From JAPSGM01 sp963777045 (GTDB lineage Bacteria > Chloroflexota > Limnocylindria > QHBO01): 64,000 nucleotides of DNA. This document shows positions 39,920 to 49,438 of the stretch, piece by piece. The DNA is taken from positions 62,001 to 126,000 of the forward strand of contig CAVZPD010000010.1 in NCBI GenBank assembly GCA_963777045.1, read 5' to 3'. The position numbers were made by a program, and so were the translations under genes. Positions within the stretch are counted from its first letter, which is position 1, and every line of letters begins with the position of its first letter. Below the pieces are notes generated by a model. That model was not told the DNA's origin. It saw nothing but the letters and a program-made list of their open reading frames with translations, and ran no database searches.

Positions 39920-40975
39920 TCACAGGTTCTCCTTTCGGCCGAGGAAGCCGGAGGGCCGGAAGATGAGCACCAGCACCAGCACGCTGAAGGCGATCACGTC
40001 CTTGAGCTGGTTGGGCGACGGGATGCCGAAGCCCTCCAGGATCAGGAACGGCGCCACCGCTTCGAGCAACCCGAGCGCCAATCCTCCCAGCATGGCACCC
40101 ACGATGTTGCCGATGCCGCCCAGCACGGCCGCAGTGAATGCCTTGATGCCGGGCAGGAAGCCCATGGTGTAGTTGACCTGGTTGAAGATCAGCGTGTAGA
40201 GGATGCCCGCCGCGCCGGCGAGCACGCCGCCGATGGCGAAGGTGATGACGATGATGCGATCGACGTTGATGCCCATCATGGCCGCGACGTCCTTGTTCTC
40301 GCTGACGGCGCGCATGGCGCGTCCCGTCCGGGTCTTCTCGACGAAGAGCCACAGGCCGAGCATCAGGAGCACCGCGGCGATCGTCACCACCCCGCGCGCG
40401 ACCGGGACGGCGATGCCGAAGATGTCCCACTCGCCCTGGAACATCGACCAGGTCGGGTAGGCCTTGATGCCGGCGCCGTAGAGGCCGCGGAAGGTGTACT
40501 GCAGCACGAGCGAGGCGCCGATGGCGGTGATCAGCGGGACCAGCCGCGGCGCGCCGCGCAGCGGCCGATAGGCGATGCGCTCCAGCAGGATGGCCACGAT
40601 CATGGAGACCACCATCGAGACCAGGAGCACGATGGCGAAGGAGAGGACGGGGTTCGACTCCACCAGGCCCTCGTCGGCGAGCGCCTGGGCGGCGAAGACG
40701 GCGGTGAATGCACCCGACATGAAGACTTCGCCGTGGGCGAAGTTGATCATGAAGAGGATGCCGTAGACCAGCGTGTAGCCGATCGCGATCAGGGCATAGA
40801 CCGCGCCGAGGGCGATTCCGGAGACGATGAACGACTCCCACACCTCGAGCGGGTAGCGCTCCTGCGAGATGGTCAGGTAGGAGCCGGTGATCACCAGGGC
40901 GGCGACGGCGAGCGCCAGAAGCGTCAGGACGATCGTCCCGAGGGTGATGCGTTCCGGTAGCCGGAATAGCCTCAT
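39920..40975 (-). CDS. livH: Branched-chain amino acid ABC permease LivH
   Basis: A 351-residue permease with the family motifs GIALGAVYALIAIGYTLVYGIL, MINFAHGEVFMSGAF, RTGRAMRAVSENKDVAAMMGINVDRII and GFLPGIKAFTAAVLGGIGNIVGAMLGG. It forms the membrane channel with LivM. The N-terminal helix (residues 14-33) precedes the core fold. Confidence 0.95.
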   Translation of the reverse strand: MRLFRLPERITLGTIVLTLLALAVAALVITGSYLTISQERYPLEVWESFIVSGIALGAVYALIAIGYTLVYGILFMINFAHGEVFMSGAFTAVFAAQALADEGLVESNPVLSFAIVLLVSMVVSMIVAILLERIAYRPLRGAPRLVPLITAIGASLVLQYTFRGLYGAGIKAYPTWSMFQGEWDIFGIAVPVARGVVTIAAVLLMLGLWLFVEKTRTGRAMRAVSENKDVAAMMGINVDRIIVITFAIGGVLAGAAGILYTLIFNQVNYTMGFLPGIKAFTAAVLGGIGNIVGAMLGGLALGLLEAVAPFLILEGFGIPSPNQLKDVIAFSVLVLVLIFRPSGFLGRKENL

Positions 40976-41024
40976 GCTTGCTCCTCGTCTACGCCCCGGT
41001 CTCCAGATGTTCCCCCAAGATAAC

Positions 41025-41057
41025 GCGCGGGTGAGCCGGATTCCGGCTCACCCGCGC
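41025..41057. terminator. Perfect 16-bp hairpin between livK and livH
   Basis: GCGCGGGTGAGCCGGA and its exact complement are separated by one base. On the minus strand it follows the livK stop and precedes livH, with only a weak T-run after it. This arrangement is typical of partial terminators or RNA stabilisers that raise binding-protein levels. Confidence 0.75.
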
Positions 41058-41087
41058 TGCGTGGGTCTGGTGCCTTACCTGAGCCGA

Positions 41088-42389
41088 CTAGGGCCAGATT
41101 CGGACGTACGCGCCGTCCTGCACCTGGGAGACGGAGATCTTCGCATCGGCGCAGTCACCGTTCTCGTCGCAGGTCAGGGTGCCCGTGATGCCCTCGTAGC
41201 CGCTGGAGGCGAAGAAGGCGTCGCGGAGCGCGGTGCGCGGGATGAAGAGCGATCCGCCCTCCTCGATCGCAACCTGCTCGATGGCGTCCATGATCATGTT
41301 CGCCGCGTCGAAGGCATGCGCGTGGAAGACGGAGATGGGCTCCGGCTCACCGGAGACGGCGGTGTACTCGGGCTTGAAGGTCGACTCGTAGAAGTCGCCC
41401 GCGAAGTCGAGGTCGGGACCGGAGAGGTACATCCCCTCGGCCGCATCACCGGCCGCCGCGAGGAAGTCCGGGTTGAACAGGCCATCGGCGCCGGCCAGGT
41501 ACGTGTCCGACATGCCGGACGTGGTCGATGCCTGCTGCGTGATCAGCGCGCCCGCGGCGGTGAAGATCGGATAGTAGAAGAACTCGGGAGCCGAACCGCC
41601 GTTCGAGGTGGCGATGCTCTGGAGCAGCGACGCGAAGTCGCGCTGGTCCGGAGTCACGGCCTCCTGGGTGGTGGTCTCGCCGTTGCAGATCTCGGCGAAG
41701 TTGTCGACGAAGACCTGCTGCAGCTGCTCGGCGTACGGGCTGCCGTCATGGACGGTGGCCGCCGTGGTGACGCCCAGCTCGCTGCAGGCGAACTCCGCCA
41801 TGGCCTTGCCCTGCACCTTGTCGTTGTGCGCGGTGCGCGCGTAGAACGGCTCGTGCGAGGAGGGATCGGTCAGCGACGGAGCGGTGTTGGACGGCGAGAC
41901 GAGCAGGATGCCGGCCTCGCTCAGGATCTGGGCCGCCGGGACGCCGGCGCTCGAGCAGCTGGTCCCGATGACGGCGACGATCTCGGGGATGCTGCGCAGC
42001 AGGTTGGCGGCAGAGGTGCCACCGTCGGAGCTGCAGCCGTCGTCCTGGGGATTGAGCTCGACGTCGTGTCCGAGGACGCCGCCGTCATCGTTCCGCAGGT
42101 TGATGGCAACCTGGGCGCCGTACTGGCTGTCGAGGCCGAGCGACGCGTCGGCGCCGGTGATGACGAGGGCGCTGCCGAGGACGATCGGATCGCCCTCCGC
42201 GACCTCGACGCAGCCGAACTCGTCGGCGTCGCAGGTCTCGGCGGCGCTTCCGCCACCGCCCGTGGAAGGTGCAGCGCTCTCTACCATGCTCTCGGCCGTG
42301 CTCGGCGTCGTCGTCCCACCTGACGAACAGGCAGCCAGGACGAGCACGAGAACGGCAAGGAGGGCGCTCCACCGCAGGTGCTTGATCAT
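41088..42389 (-). CDS. livK: Branched-chain amino acid ABC transporter substrate-binding lipoprotein LivK
   Basis: A lipoprotein of 433 residues from ATG 42389 (GGAGGAG 7 nt upstream). The signal peptide ends LVLVLAAC (Cys21 lipidated), followed by a Ser/Thr/Gly linker, then a type I periplasmic-binding fold (VLGSALVITGADASLGLDSQYGAQVAINLRN; VIGTSCSSAGVPAAQILSEAGI; LVSPSNTAPSLT). Anchoring by lipid fits a cell that keeps its binding proteins on the membrane. Confidence 0.93.
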   Translation of the reverse strand: MIKHLRWSALLAVLVLVLAACSSGGTTTPSTAESMVESAAPSTGGGGSAAETCDADEFGCVEVAEGDPIVLGSALVITGADASLGLDSQYGAQVAINLRNDDGGVLGHDVELNPQDDGCSSDGGTSAANLLRSIPEIVAVIGTSCSSAGVPAAQILSEAGILLVSPSNTAPSLTDPSSHEPFYARTAHNDKVQGKAMAEFACSELGVTTAATVHDGSPYAEQLQQVFVDNFAEICNGETTTQEAVTPDQRDFASLLQSIATSNGGSAPEFFYYPIFTAAGALITQQASTTSGMSDTYLAGADGLFNPDFLAAAGDAAEGMYLSGPDLDFAGDFYESTFKPEYTAVSGEPEPISVFHAHAFDAANMIMDAIEQVAIEEGGSLFIPRTALRDAFFASSGYEGITGTLTCDENGDCADAKISVSQVQDGAYVRIWP

Positions 42390-42444
42390 TCGGTACTCCT
42401 CCAACTGGTCGGGACAGCGCGAAACGACGCGACCCCGGAAAGGT

Positions 42445-42492
42445 GGGGCGCATCATAAGGGCGCCCCATCGCCGGGCGCAAGGGTTGCGCCC
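42445..42492. promoter_or_regulatory. Two GC-rich inverted repeats upstream of livK
   Basis: GGGGCGC-N9-GCGCCCC at 42445-42467 and GGGCGCAA-N3-TTGCGCCC at 42474-42492 lie 55-100 bp upstream of livK. They could be operators or leader hairpins; no promoter is clear enough to decide. Confidence 0.4.
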
Positions 42493-42627
42493 GCATCGAC
42501 ACCTAGGTCCGGGGCCCGGCCAACGTTCATTCAGGCCCGATGCAGTGGCCGCGTCGCCGCCATGCTAGACTTCCGTGGGTGACGTCAGCGACCCGTGGGT
42601 CGCCTACCGTTATCCCGAGAGGCCTTC

Positions 42628-43071
42628 GTGCAGTATCACGTCCGCAGCGCTCGCCTCACCGATGTCGACGCCGCAGTGCGCATTCTCATGCGTGGCGCTT
42701 CCGATCCCGGCGAGCAGCGCGACGACGCCGATCACCTGAGAAGCCTGCTCTTCCTGCCGGCCGCGACCGTGCTCGTGGCCGAATCAGGACGGCAGCTGGT
42801 GGGGGTGGGAGTCCTCTCGATCCGTCCATCGGTCCGGCCAGGCCCGTTCGTCGGCGTTATCGACGAGCTGGGGCTGACGGAGCCGCAGGACTCCAGCGAA
42901 GAGCCGACGCAGGTTGGCGGCACGATCATCGAGCAGCTGATCGCGTCGGCTCGCAATAAAGGCTGCGCGCGCGTGGAGGTCACTGATCCTCTCGCCAGCG
43001 ACGAGCCGGCGCTCCTCGAGAGCGCCGGATTCGAGCAACGAGGGGCGCTGCTGAGCCGCACCGCGGGATAG
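42628..43071 (+). CDS. GNAT-family N-acetyltransferase
   Basis: A 147-residue protein from GTG 42628. The N-terminus HVRSARLTDVDAAVRILMRGA is typical of GNAT domains, with a central strand VLVAESGRQLVGVGVLSIRP, GGTIIEQLIASARNKGCARVEV in the acetyl-CoA-binding region, and the end ALLESAGFEQRGALLSRT. The acetyl-CoA motif RGxGxG is poor, so activity is uncertain. Confidence 0.75.
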   Translation: MQYHVRSARLTDVDAAVRILMRGASDPGEQRDDADHLRSLLFLPAATVLVAESGRQLVGVGVLSIRPSVRPGPFVGVIDELGLTEPQDSSEEPTQVGGTIIEQLIASARNKGCARVEVTDPLASDEPALLESAGFEQRGALLSRTAG

Positions 43072-43158
43072 GCGACTTCGCCCAACCCGATCGGTGCGCC
43101 GGGCCAGGACCCACGAGGCGCCAGCCGCCACATAACACCAACAGGAGAAAGCTCGACT

Positions 43159-44639
43159 GTGAGCAAGAACGTGGCCGTCTTCGTTGACGTTGCCAACCTC
43201 TACTACTCGGCCCGAGGCCAGGACGTCGACGTCGACTACGTCGCCCTGCTGAAGACGGCCACCAAGGGACGCGACCTCATTCGCGCATATGCCTACTCGG
43301 GGCTCGACCCCGACAACGAGAACCAGCGCAAGTTCATCGACTTCCTGGGCAAGAACGGCTACAAGGTCATCACCAAGGACATCCGCAAGTTCGGGGATGG
43401 CCGGGTCAAGGCCAACCTGGACATCGAGCTGGTGGTGGACCTCATCCGCCTCGCCGATCGAATGGATATCGCCGTGATCGTCTCCGGCGACGGCGACTTC
43501 GCCCCGGCCATTCGTGCCCTGCAGGACAAGGGCGTGCGCTGCGAGGTCATCAGCTTCCGCCCGAACACATCGTCCGACCTGATCGCGGTGACCGATGAGT
43601 TCATCGACATCATGAAGATCGCGGGCATCGGCCGGAACTCCAAGGAGGCCAAGGCGCAGCGCGGCATGAGCGCGCCGGAGATGCCCGCCAAGGAGGTCAC
43701 GCCCGAGTTCGGCTTCCGGGAAGCGTCGCCGGGGGTCGCCAAGGCGGCGATGGCCGCCCTGCGCGAGGGCAAGCCCGCGGGCGGTGACGGAGCCGAGCGC
43801 GGACGCCGGCGTACCCGTTCGACGGCCGCAGCGGCTGCAGACGAGCCGGCCGAGACGACGGTCCCCGAGACCGAGACGACCGCATCCCAGGCGGCCAGCG
43901 CCGAGACGGCGAACGGCGACGATGGGCCGCGCAAGCGCCGGCGCCGGCGAGGTGGGCGCGGACGCGGACGCGGACGCGGACGTGGCGAACAGGGCGGCGA
44001 GGACGCCGCGACCCCCGAGGAGGCGGACGGTGAGATCGGCTGGGTGGAGGTCGACGACCTCTCGCAGCTGAGCGATCTGGAGGGGATCGGCGATCTCGAC
44101 GCCGAGCGCGAGTACAACTTCGAGGAGGCCGACGCGAGCACCCTGGCTGAGCTGGGTATCGATCCCGGCGAGGCGGCATCCACGGGATCCGACGAGATTG
44201 CGGAGGCTGCGCCGGAGGAGAAGAAGCCGGCCCGACGCCGCACCCGTGCCACTCCAGAAGGCGGCCGCCCCGTCGACCGAGGGCGAAGAGGCGGCCAGCG
44301 AGGAGAAGAAGCCGGCGCGCAGCCGCAAGACCCCGACCCGAACGACGCGTTCACGCAAGACGGCCGATGCCGCACCGAGCGAGGCGGGTCCGGCCAGCCC
44401 AGGAAGGGGCGGACGCGGAGGAGAAGCCAAAGGCCCGCAGCCGCAGCGGCGCCCGCAGCCGCAGCAAGAAGGATGAGTCCGGTGCTGAGGAGAAGGCCAA
44501 GGCGGCTCCCCGCCGTTCTCGCTCACGAAAGGCAGAGGCCGGGCAGGGCGCGGCAGCGGACGGCGAGTCCGAGGGCGAGCCGCAGGAGGGGATCTGGAAG
44601 CGGTTCCGGTCCGCCCGAGGCACGACCAAGAGCTCCTGA
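43159..44639 (+). CDS. NYN/LabA-type PIN-like ribonuclease domain with long basic disordered tail, frameshifts in tail
   Basis: Residues 1-160 form a NYN domain (VAVFVDVANLYYSARGQDVD; VKANLDIELVVDLIRLADRMDIAVIVSGDGDF) with the conserved acidic residues of metal-dependent RNases. A repetitive tail follows, with an Arg/Gly cluster (RKRRRRRGGRGRGRGRGRGE) and Glu/Lys/Ala/Arg repeats such as EEKKPARSRKT and EEKPKARSRSG. These occur in different frames, so indels near 44250 and 44400 are needed before the end QEGIWKRFRSARGTTKSS. GTG start with AGGAGAAA upstream. A role in RNA turnover is likely. Confidence 0.78.
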
Positions 44640-44656
44640 CGCACAGCGGGCACGAA

Positions 44657-44684
44657 GAAGGCCGGCCCAGGTGGGCCGGCCTTC
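44657..44684. terminator. Bidirectional intrinsic terminator
   Basis: GAAGGCCGGCCCA and TGGGCCGGCCTTC form a near-perfect stem followed by a short T-rich run, between two convergent genes (ends 44639 and 44708). Confidence 0.9.
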
Positions 44685-44707
44685 TCTGCTTCAGCGACCG
44701 ATCGGTG

Positions 44708-45334
44708 TCAGTGCGCTTCCTCGCTCTCGGCGTGGGCCGGCTCGGTGCCCCCGTTGGTGGCGTCACCTTCGCGTTGGAAGAGCGGAACCCAGTCGCCGGC
44801 TCCCTCGCGAGCCTTGTCGGCAGCGTCGCGGGCCTTGACCGCCAGCTCGTCGCGCATCTCGCGCCCGGGCTTCGGCGTGGTGAGCATGGCGACGATCGCG
44901 CCGGCGGCGGCTCCGATCATCACGCCCAGGAAGAAGGCCAGCCAGTGCCGGCCCTCGCGGCGCTTGCGCACCCCGAGCCGGACCGCGGCATCCTCCACGA
45001 TCTCGCGGCCCACCGGGATGGCGGCGGCAGTCGCTCCGACCGCCGCGGAGCGCTTGCTCCACAGGTCCTTGATGGTCGGTCGCAGCTGCTTCTTCCACGT
45101 CTCGCGCGACCAGCCGACAGCCTCGCGGCTGGCTTGTCGCATGGTCTTCTCGGCCTCCCGGCGCTGAGGTTCTGACTCGTTCCAGGCCTTTGCCGCACGT
45201 TCGGCGACGGCATCGGTTGCTTCGCTGACGGTCGCGGCGATCTCTCGGCCGCGCCGCGCGATCTGGTCGGTCACGTCTGCCTCGAGCACCCTCTCCACCA
45301 CCTGGCGTAGCCCGGTGGAGACGTCTTCGGCCAT
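44708..45334 (-). CDS. YtxH-like membrane protein with helical N-terminal region
   Basis: A 208-residue protein. Residues 1-115 are charged and helical (TGLRQVVERVLEADVTDQIARRG; AEKTMRQASREAVGWSRETW). A transmembrane helix HWLAFFLGVMIGAAAGAIVA is followed by TTPKPGREMRDELA, the YtxH signature, and an acidic tail. Probably an envelope-associated stress protein. ATG 45334 follows a purine-rich GAGGACGAT. Confidence 0.7.
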   Translation of the reverse strand: MAEDVSTGLRQVVERVLEADVTDQIARRGREIAATVSEATDAVAERAAKAWNESEPQRREAEKTMRQASREAVGWSRETWKKQLRPTIKDLWSKRSAAVGATAAAIPVGREIVEDAAVRLGVRKRREGRHWLAFFLGVMIGAAAGAIVAMLTTPKPGREMRDELAVKARDAADKAREGAGDWVPLFQREGDATNGGTEPAHAESEEAH

Positions 45335-45571
45335 ATCGTCCTCCTCGTTGTCTCGGGCAGGGTCGGTGCACGAAGTATGCCACTGCCGTCCCGGGGAGGG
45401 GGAGCTTGGCCGCCGAGGGTGGCGCCCGCCGGACTCGCCATCGACGGCGAAGCCGGTTGCCGGCCGGTCGCCAGCGTCCATGCCCTGCGGCAAGCCCGGG
45501 CGGGCGCCAGACAGAGCATGCAAGATCGGTCCTCATCCGCTGCTTACCGGCCGCTTACCTATACTCAGCCG

Positions 45572-46714
45572 GTGTCCGTTTCCGAGGTGCAGGCCGGCTT
45601 CTTGAGCGTTGGCCACGAGACCGCGCGCGACGCCGCACTGCGGGCGTCGAGCGCCGGTCGGCTGCAGCGGACGATCCTGGTGCACGGTCCGAGAGGCGCC
45701 GGCAAGGGCGCCTTCGTCGAGGACCTGCTGGCACTGCTGCTCTGCGCCGATCGTGGCACCACCGATCGCCCCTGCAACGCGTGCCGTGGCTGCCGCGACG
45801 CCCGGGCCAGGTCGCACCCCGATCTCGTCATCGGCTCGCCGGAGACCTGGCGCGAGGCACGCTCGACCGGCGAGAGCATCGTGGGCGCCGCTCGCCGCTG
45901 GCTGCTGGAGAGCTCCGGGACGCCCATCGCGGGCGAGCGTCGCGTGGTCCTGGTGGAGGGGATCGATCGGGCGAACGAGCAGACCCAGAACGCCCTGCTC
46001 AAGGCGCTCGAGGAGCCGTCGGCCCGGCAGATGTTCGTGCTGGTGGCCGACGACATCGGACGGCTGCTGCCGACCATCCGGTCTCGCTCACAGGCGCTGC
46101 GCATCGGGGCCATCCCCCGCGAAGCGCTGGTGGCCTGGCTGGTCGACCGGGAGCGGATCCCGGCCGACTCGGCGGACACGCTGGCCAGGATCGCCGATGG
46201 GTTGCCGGGCCGCGCGATCGGCTACGCGCGCCAGGCTCCCCTGGTCGAGTGGCGCCGGCGCGTCCAGGCGGAGCTGCTCGCGCTCCTCGCACGCGGCCGG
46301 GCGGATCGCTTCGGCAGCGTACGGGACCTGCTCGACCAGTCCGGGCCGGCGCCGGCCGAGCCGCTCGTGGAGGTGGAGACCTCCGCCGATGTCGATGCGC
46401 CGCGGACGACCGGCGCGCAGCAGCGAGCGAGAGCGATGACCATCGTGGAGGCGTGGCGCGGTCTCGCCCGCGACCTCCTGGTCGCGGCGCTGGGGCGGCC
46501 CGCGATGGCGGCGTCCGGCCAGCTGCTGCCGGATCTGCGCTCCGTGGCCTCGCGGCTGCAGCCGGAGCGGCTGTCGGATTTCCTGCTCCTGCTGGACCGG
46601 GTGGAGGAAGGGCTGGCCCAGAACGCCGCACCGCGCCTGGCGCTGGAGGCGGCGATGCTCGTCTGGCCGGAGCTCCCCGAAGCGGCGGACCGGCGCGAGC
46701 AGGCGGCCGGATGA
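45572..46714 (+). CDS. holB: DNA polymerase III delta' subunit
   Basis: Clamp-loader subunit. The 380 residues have TILVHGPRGAGKGAFVEDLLALLLC (P-loop), the zinc-type cysteine cluster CNACRGCRDARARSHPDL, VVLVEGIDRANEQTQNALLKALEEP and LLPTIRSRSQALRI. GTG 45572 was chosen because the sequence before it is not conserved. It overlaps acyP by ATGA. Confidence 0.88.
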   Translation: MSVSEVQAGFLSVGHETARDAALRASSAGRLQRTILVHGPRGAGKGAFVEDLLALLLCADRGTTDRPCNACRGCRDARARSHPDLVIGSPETWREARSTGESIVGAARRWLLESSGTPIAGERRVVLVEGIDRANEQTQNALLKALEEPSARQMFVLVADDIGRLLPTIRSRSQALRIGAIPREALVAWLVDRERIPADSADTLARIADGLPGRAIGYARQAPLVEWRRRVQAELLALLARGRADRFGSVRDLLDQSGPAPAEPLVEVETSADVDAPRTTGAQQRARAMTIVEAWRGLARDLLVAALGRPAMAASGQLLPDLRSVASRLQPERLSDFLLLLDRVEEGLAQNAAPRLALEAAMLVWPELPEAADRREQAAG

Positions 46715-47001
46715 GCGACGCAGCCGAACGGATGGAGGTCCACATCTCCGGCCGCGTGCAGGGCGTCGGCTTTCGATGGTGGGCACGCACCCGCGCCGAT
46801 GCCCTTGGCCTGACCGGCTGGGTCATGAACAATGACGACGAGCGGAGCGTCTCGCTGGTGGCGGAGGGCCCGCCGGATCGCCTCGACCTGTTCGAGCAAC
46901 AGCTGCGCGAGGGACCGCCATCTGCCCGGGTCGAGGCGTTCGAGGCGCGCCGCGGTCCCGCCTCCGGCGCCTTCTCCCGTTTCGGGATCACCCGCCCATG
47001 A
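46711..47001 (+). CDS. acyP: Acylphosphatase
   Basis: Hydrolyses acyl-phosphate bonds; 96 residues. VHISGRVQGVGFRWWARTRADALGLTGWVMNN holds the catalytic Arg, and VSLVAEGPPDRLDLFEQQL is typical. The Phe-Arg-Trp-Trp stretch is a mild variant of the usual (F/Y)R. Coupled by ATGA overlaps to holB and to the next gene. Confidence 0.93.
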   Translation: MSDAAERMEVHISGRVQGVGFRWWARTRADALGLTGWVMNNDDERSVSLVAEGPPDRLDLFEQQLREGPPSARVEAFEARRGPASGAFSRFGITRP

Positions 47002-47375
47002 ACTGGCGCGCAGCCGGCTGCCTCGTCGTGGGCGTGGCCGCGTTCGTCGGTCTCGGGCTGTTCGGCCTCTCGCTCGCCTTCCGCGACGCGCAGGGCTGCC
47101 CCGCCGGGCTGCAGTGGGACGACCGTGGCTACGCAGCGGTCGGCTCGCCCGCCCCGAGTCCGGCCCTCGGCAGCGGGGCTGCCGTGCCCATCGGCTCCAC
47201 CTTCATGGGCCCGACCACCAGGCAGGTGTTCGGCCCCCCGGGCAGCTCGCCCTCCACCGATGCGGCAGATCGGCCCGAGACGATCGCCCTCGACTGCGCG
47301 GATGGGACCTTCCAGGTCTACCGCTGGGACGGTCGCACCCTGACGCCCGGCCCGTCGGCTTCGGGCGGCCAGTGA
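46998..47375 (+). CDS. Membrane-anchored hypothetical protein
   Basis: A 125-residue protein with an N-terminal hydrophobic helix (AGCLVVGVAAFVGLGLFGLSLAF) and an extracytoplasmic part of about 95 residues with two Cys (GCPAGLQWDDRGYAAVG; ALDCADGTFQVYRWDG) that could form a disulfide. Coupled by ATGA to acyP and GTGA to the DAGK gene. Not recognised. Confidence 0.65.
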   Translation: MNWRAAGCLVVGVAAFVGLGLFGLSLAFRDAQGCPAGLQWDDRGYAAVGSPAPSPALGSGAAVPIGSTFMGPTTRQVFGPPGSSPSTDAADRPETIALDCADGTFQVYRWDGRTLTPGPSASGGQ

Positions 47376-48316
47376 CTGCGCGCCGCCCCATCCTGCTCGT
47401 CGTCAATCCGGCGTCCGGGGGCAAGATTGCTGCGCCGGCCGGCGAGAGCGGCCGGGAACGGCTGGAGCTCCAAGACCTGCTGGCCGGGCTGCGCTCGCGT
47501 GGCCTGCAGGTGGACCTGCACCCCCTCGCCGAGGACGAGGATCCGGTCGAGCTGGCGGCGCGGGCGGCGAGCGAGGGACGGGACGTCGTGGCGGCCGGTG
47601 GCGACGGGACGGTCGAGCCGATTGCGACGGCACTGACCCGCACCGACGCAACCCTGGGCATCCTGCCGCTCGGATCCTGGAACAACTTCGCGACGTCAGC
47701 GGGCATCCCTGCCGGGCTGGAAGACGCCCTGGACGTGATCGCACGTGGCCGGATCGCGGCCGTCGACGTCGGGCTCGCGTGGCACCCGTCGGAGGACGAA
47801 GGGCTCGACGCGGCGCCGCCCCACGATGCAGAGCGTTTCTTCGAGGCGGGCGGCGTCGGGGTCGATGCCGAGTGGTTCGGCGCCGCCCAGCTGGCGGAGC
47901 GCTACGGGCTGCTGCGCGCGGTGCGCACGGCCTGGCGAGCCCTTCGCCGGCGCCATGCCCCCATGCGCCTGGTCATTGACGGCAGCAGCAGCGAGACCGA
48001 GGCGCCGGCGGCCATCGTCTGCAACGGTCCCTACCTGGGCATGGGCTTCGCCATTGCGCCAGAGGCCGACGTGGCCGACGGCGTGCTCAACCTCGTCGTC
48101 TTCCGCGGCATGAGCCGCTGGGCGGTCCTGCGCCACCTGATCGCGGTGGCACGCCGCAGGCCGCGGCCCGAGCCGCGGGCCGTTCCGATCGGCGCCCGCC
48201 GCATCACGATCCACGGCAGCAGTCGGACGTTGCCGGCCCACGTGGACGGTCGCTCCATCGGGACCACGCCGGTCACCTTCGCGGTGGACCCCGGCGCGCT
48301 CCGCATCTTTCGCTAG
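47372..48316 (+). CDS. Diacylglycerol/sphingosine kinase-family lipid kinase
   Basis: A 314-residue protein with the DAGK catalytic signature: PILLVVNPASGGK, VVAAGGDGTVEPIATAL, TLGILPLGSWNNFATSAGI, and the C-terminal fold (AIVCNGPYLGMGFAIAPEADVADGVLNLVVF). It phosphorylates a lipid diacylglycerol or similar. GTG 47372 overlaps the preceding stop (GTGA). Last gene of the holB set. Confidence 0.9.
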   Translation: MTARRPILLVVNPASGGKIAAPAGESGRERLELQDLLAGLRSRGLQVDLHPLAEDEDPVELAARAASEGRDVVAAGGDGTVEPIATALTRTDATLGILPLGSWNNFATSAGIPAGLEDALDVIARGRIAAVDVGLAWHPSEDEGLDAAPPHDAERFFEAGGVGVDAEWFGAAQLAERYGLLRAVRTAWRALRRRHAPMRLVIDGSSSETEAPAAIVCNGPYLGMGFAIAPEADVADGVLNLVVFRGMSRWAVLRHLIAVARRRPRPEPRAVPIGARRITIHGSSRTLPAHVDGRSIGTTPVTFAVDPGALRIFR

Positions 48317-48322
48317 GTTCCG

Positions 48323-49348
48323 CTAGGCGAGCGCGCGCAGCTCCGCCTCCGCGGCCGGATCGGGGCCGAACACGCGGCGATGGGCCGCCAGGGCGTAGCG
48401 ATCGGTCATGCCGGCGACGTAGTCGGCGACCTGGACCACGGCGGGTGCCTCGTGCTCGCGGTAGGTATCCGGAATCTCACCGGGATGCGCCAGGTGGTGC
48501 TCCACCAGGTCCCGCAGGATGCCGATCGCCCGTTCCTGCCGGCCCAGCTGCGACGGCGACTGGTAGACCCGCTCGAACATGAAGTCACGAAGCTCGTTCA
48601 TCACCGCCAGGGTGTCGTCGTCCATGCGCACCTCGCCGACCCGCAGGGAGTTGGCGATCACCGCCCGGATCATCTCGCCGACCCAGCTCCTGCCCGGATC
48701 GCCGAAGCGCCTGGTCACCGCCAGCGGGAAGGCATCCGCCTCCAGGACGCCGGCACGCAGGGCATCGAGGGCATCGTGCGTCAGGTAGGCGATGCGATCG
48801 GCGTACCGCACGCAGAACGCTTCGGCGCTGGCGGGTGGCGGGGCGATCCGCCACGAGTGGGCCCGGATGCCGTCGCGCACCTCCCAGGTCAGGTTGAGAT
48901 CCTCGAGCACCTCGAAGATGCGGACGCTCTGCGCGGCGTGGTGCCAGCCATGGGGTGGAAAGTAGGGAGAGAAGGCCTCCTCTCCCGTGTGACCGAACGG
49001 CGTGTGCCCCACGTCGTGTCCCAGTGCGATCGCCTCCGCGAGCGGCTCGTTGAGGGTCAGGCCCGCGGCCAGCGAGCGCGCGATCTGGGCCACCTGCAGG
49101 GTATGGGTCAGCCGCGTGATGAAGTGGTCGCCATCGGGATGCAGGAAGACCTGCGTCTTGTGCTTCAGACGACGGAACGCCTTGGCGTGCACGATCCGGT
49201 CGCGGTCGCGCTCGAACGCCGTCCGCAGCTCGTCGGGATCCTCGGCTCGGGCTCGCCCTCGAGACGCGGCCGACCGGCTGGCCGCCGGGCTGAGGCGCGC
49301 CTCCTCCTCTTCGCGGGCCGCGCGATCGCGAAGTTGCAGTGCAGCCAT
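48323..49348 (-). CDS. dGTP triphosphohydrolase-like HD protein
   Basis: Deoxyguanosinetriphosphate triphosphohydrolase family: AFERDRDRIVHAKAFRRLKHKTQVFL, TRLTHTLQVAQIARSLA, LGHDVGHTPFGHTGEEAF (HD pair) and YADRIAYLTHDALDAL. It hydrolyses dNTPs to nucleoside and triphosphate. I took ATG 49348 (341 aa); earlier starts add non-conserved residues. The basic N-terminal arm is typical. Confidence 0.92.
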   Translation of the reverse strand: MAALQLRDRAAREEEEARLSPAASRSAASRGRARAEDPDELRTAFERDRDRIVHAKAFRRLKHKTQVFLHPDGDHFITRLTHTLQVAQIARSLAAGLTLNEPLAEAIALGHDVGHTPFGHTGEEAFSPYFPPHGWHHAAQSVRIFEVLEDLNLTWEVRDGIRAHSWRIAPPPASAEAFCVRYADRIAYLTHDALDALRAGVLEADAFPLAVTRRFGDPGRSWVGEMIRAVIANSLRVGEVRMDDDTLAVMNELRDFMFERVYQSPSQLGRQERAIGILRDLVEHHLAHPGEIPDTYREHEAPAVVQVADYVAGMTDRYALAAHRRVFGPDPAAEAELRALA

Positions 49349-49438
49349 GCGCCAGATGATGACCGATGCAGCCGATCGTGGCGCGCGGCTTGCAGCCACC
49401 TGGGCCAGAGAACACAAGCCAGCTCAGGGAGGAACCAG

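Noticed and set aside
36540..42389. Urea transporter (urtABCDE) instead of branched-chain amino acid transporter
   Set aside because: No urease genes are nearby and the binding protein looks like a general LivK type, though specificity cannot be proved.
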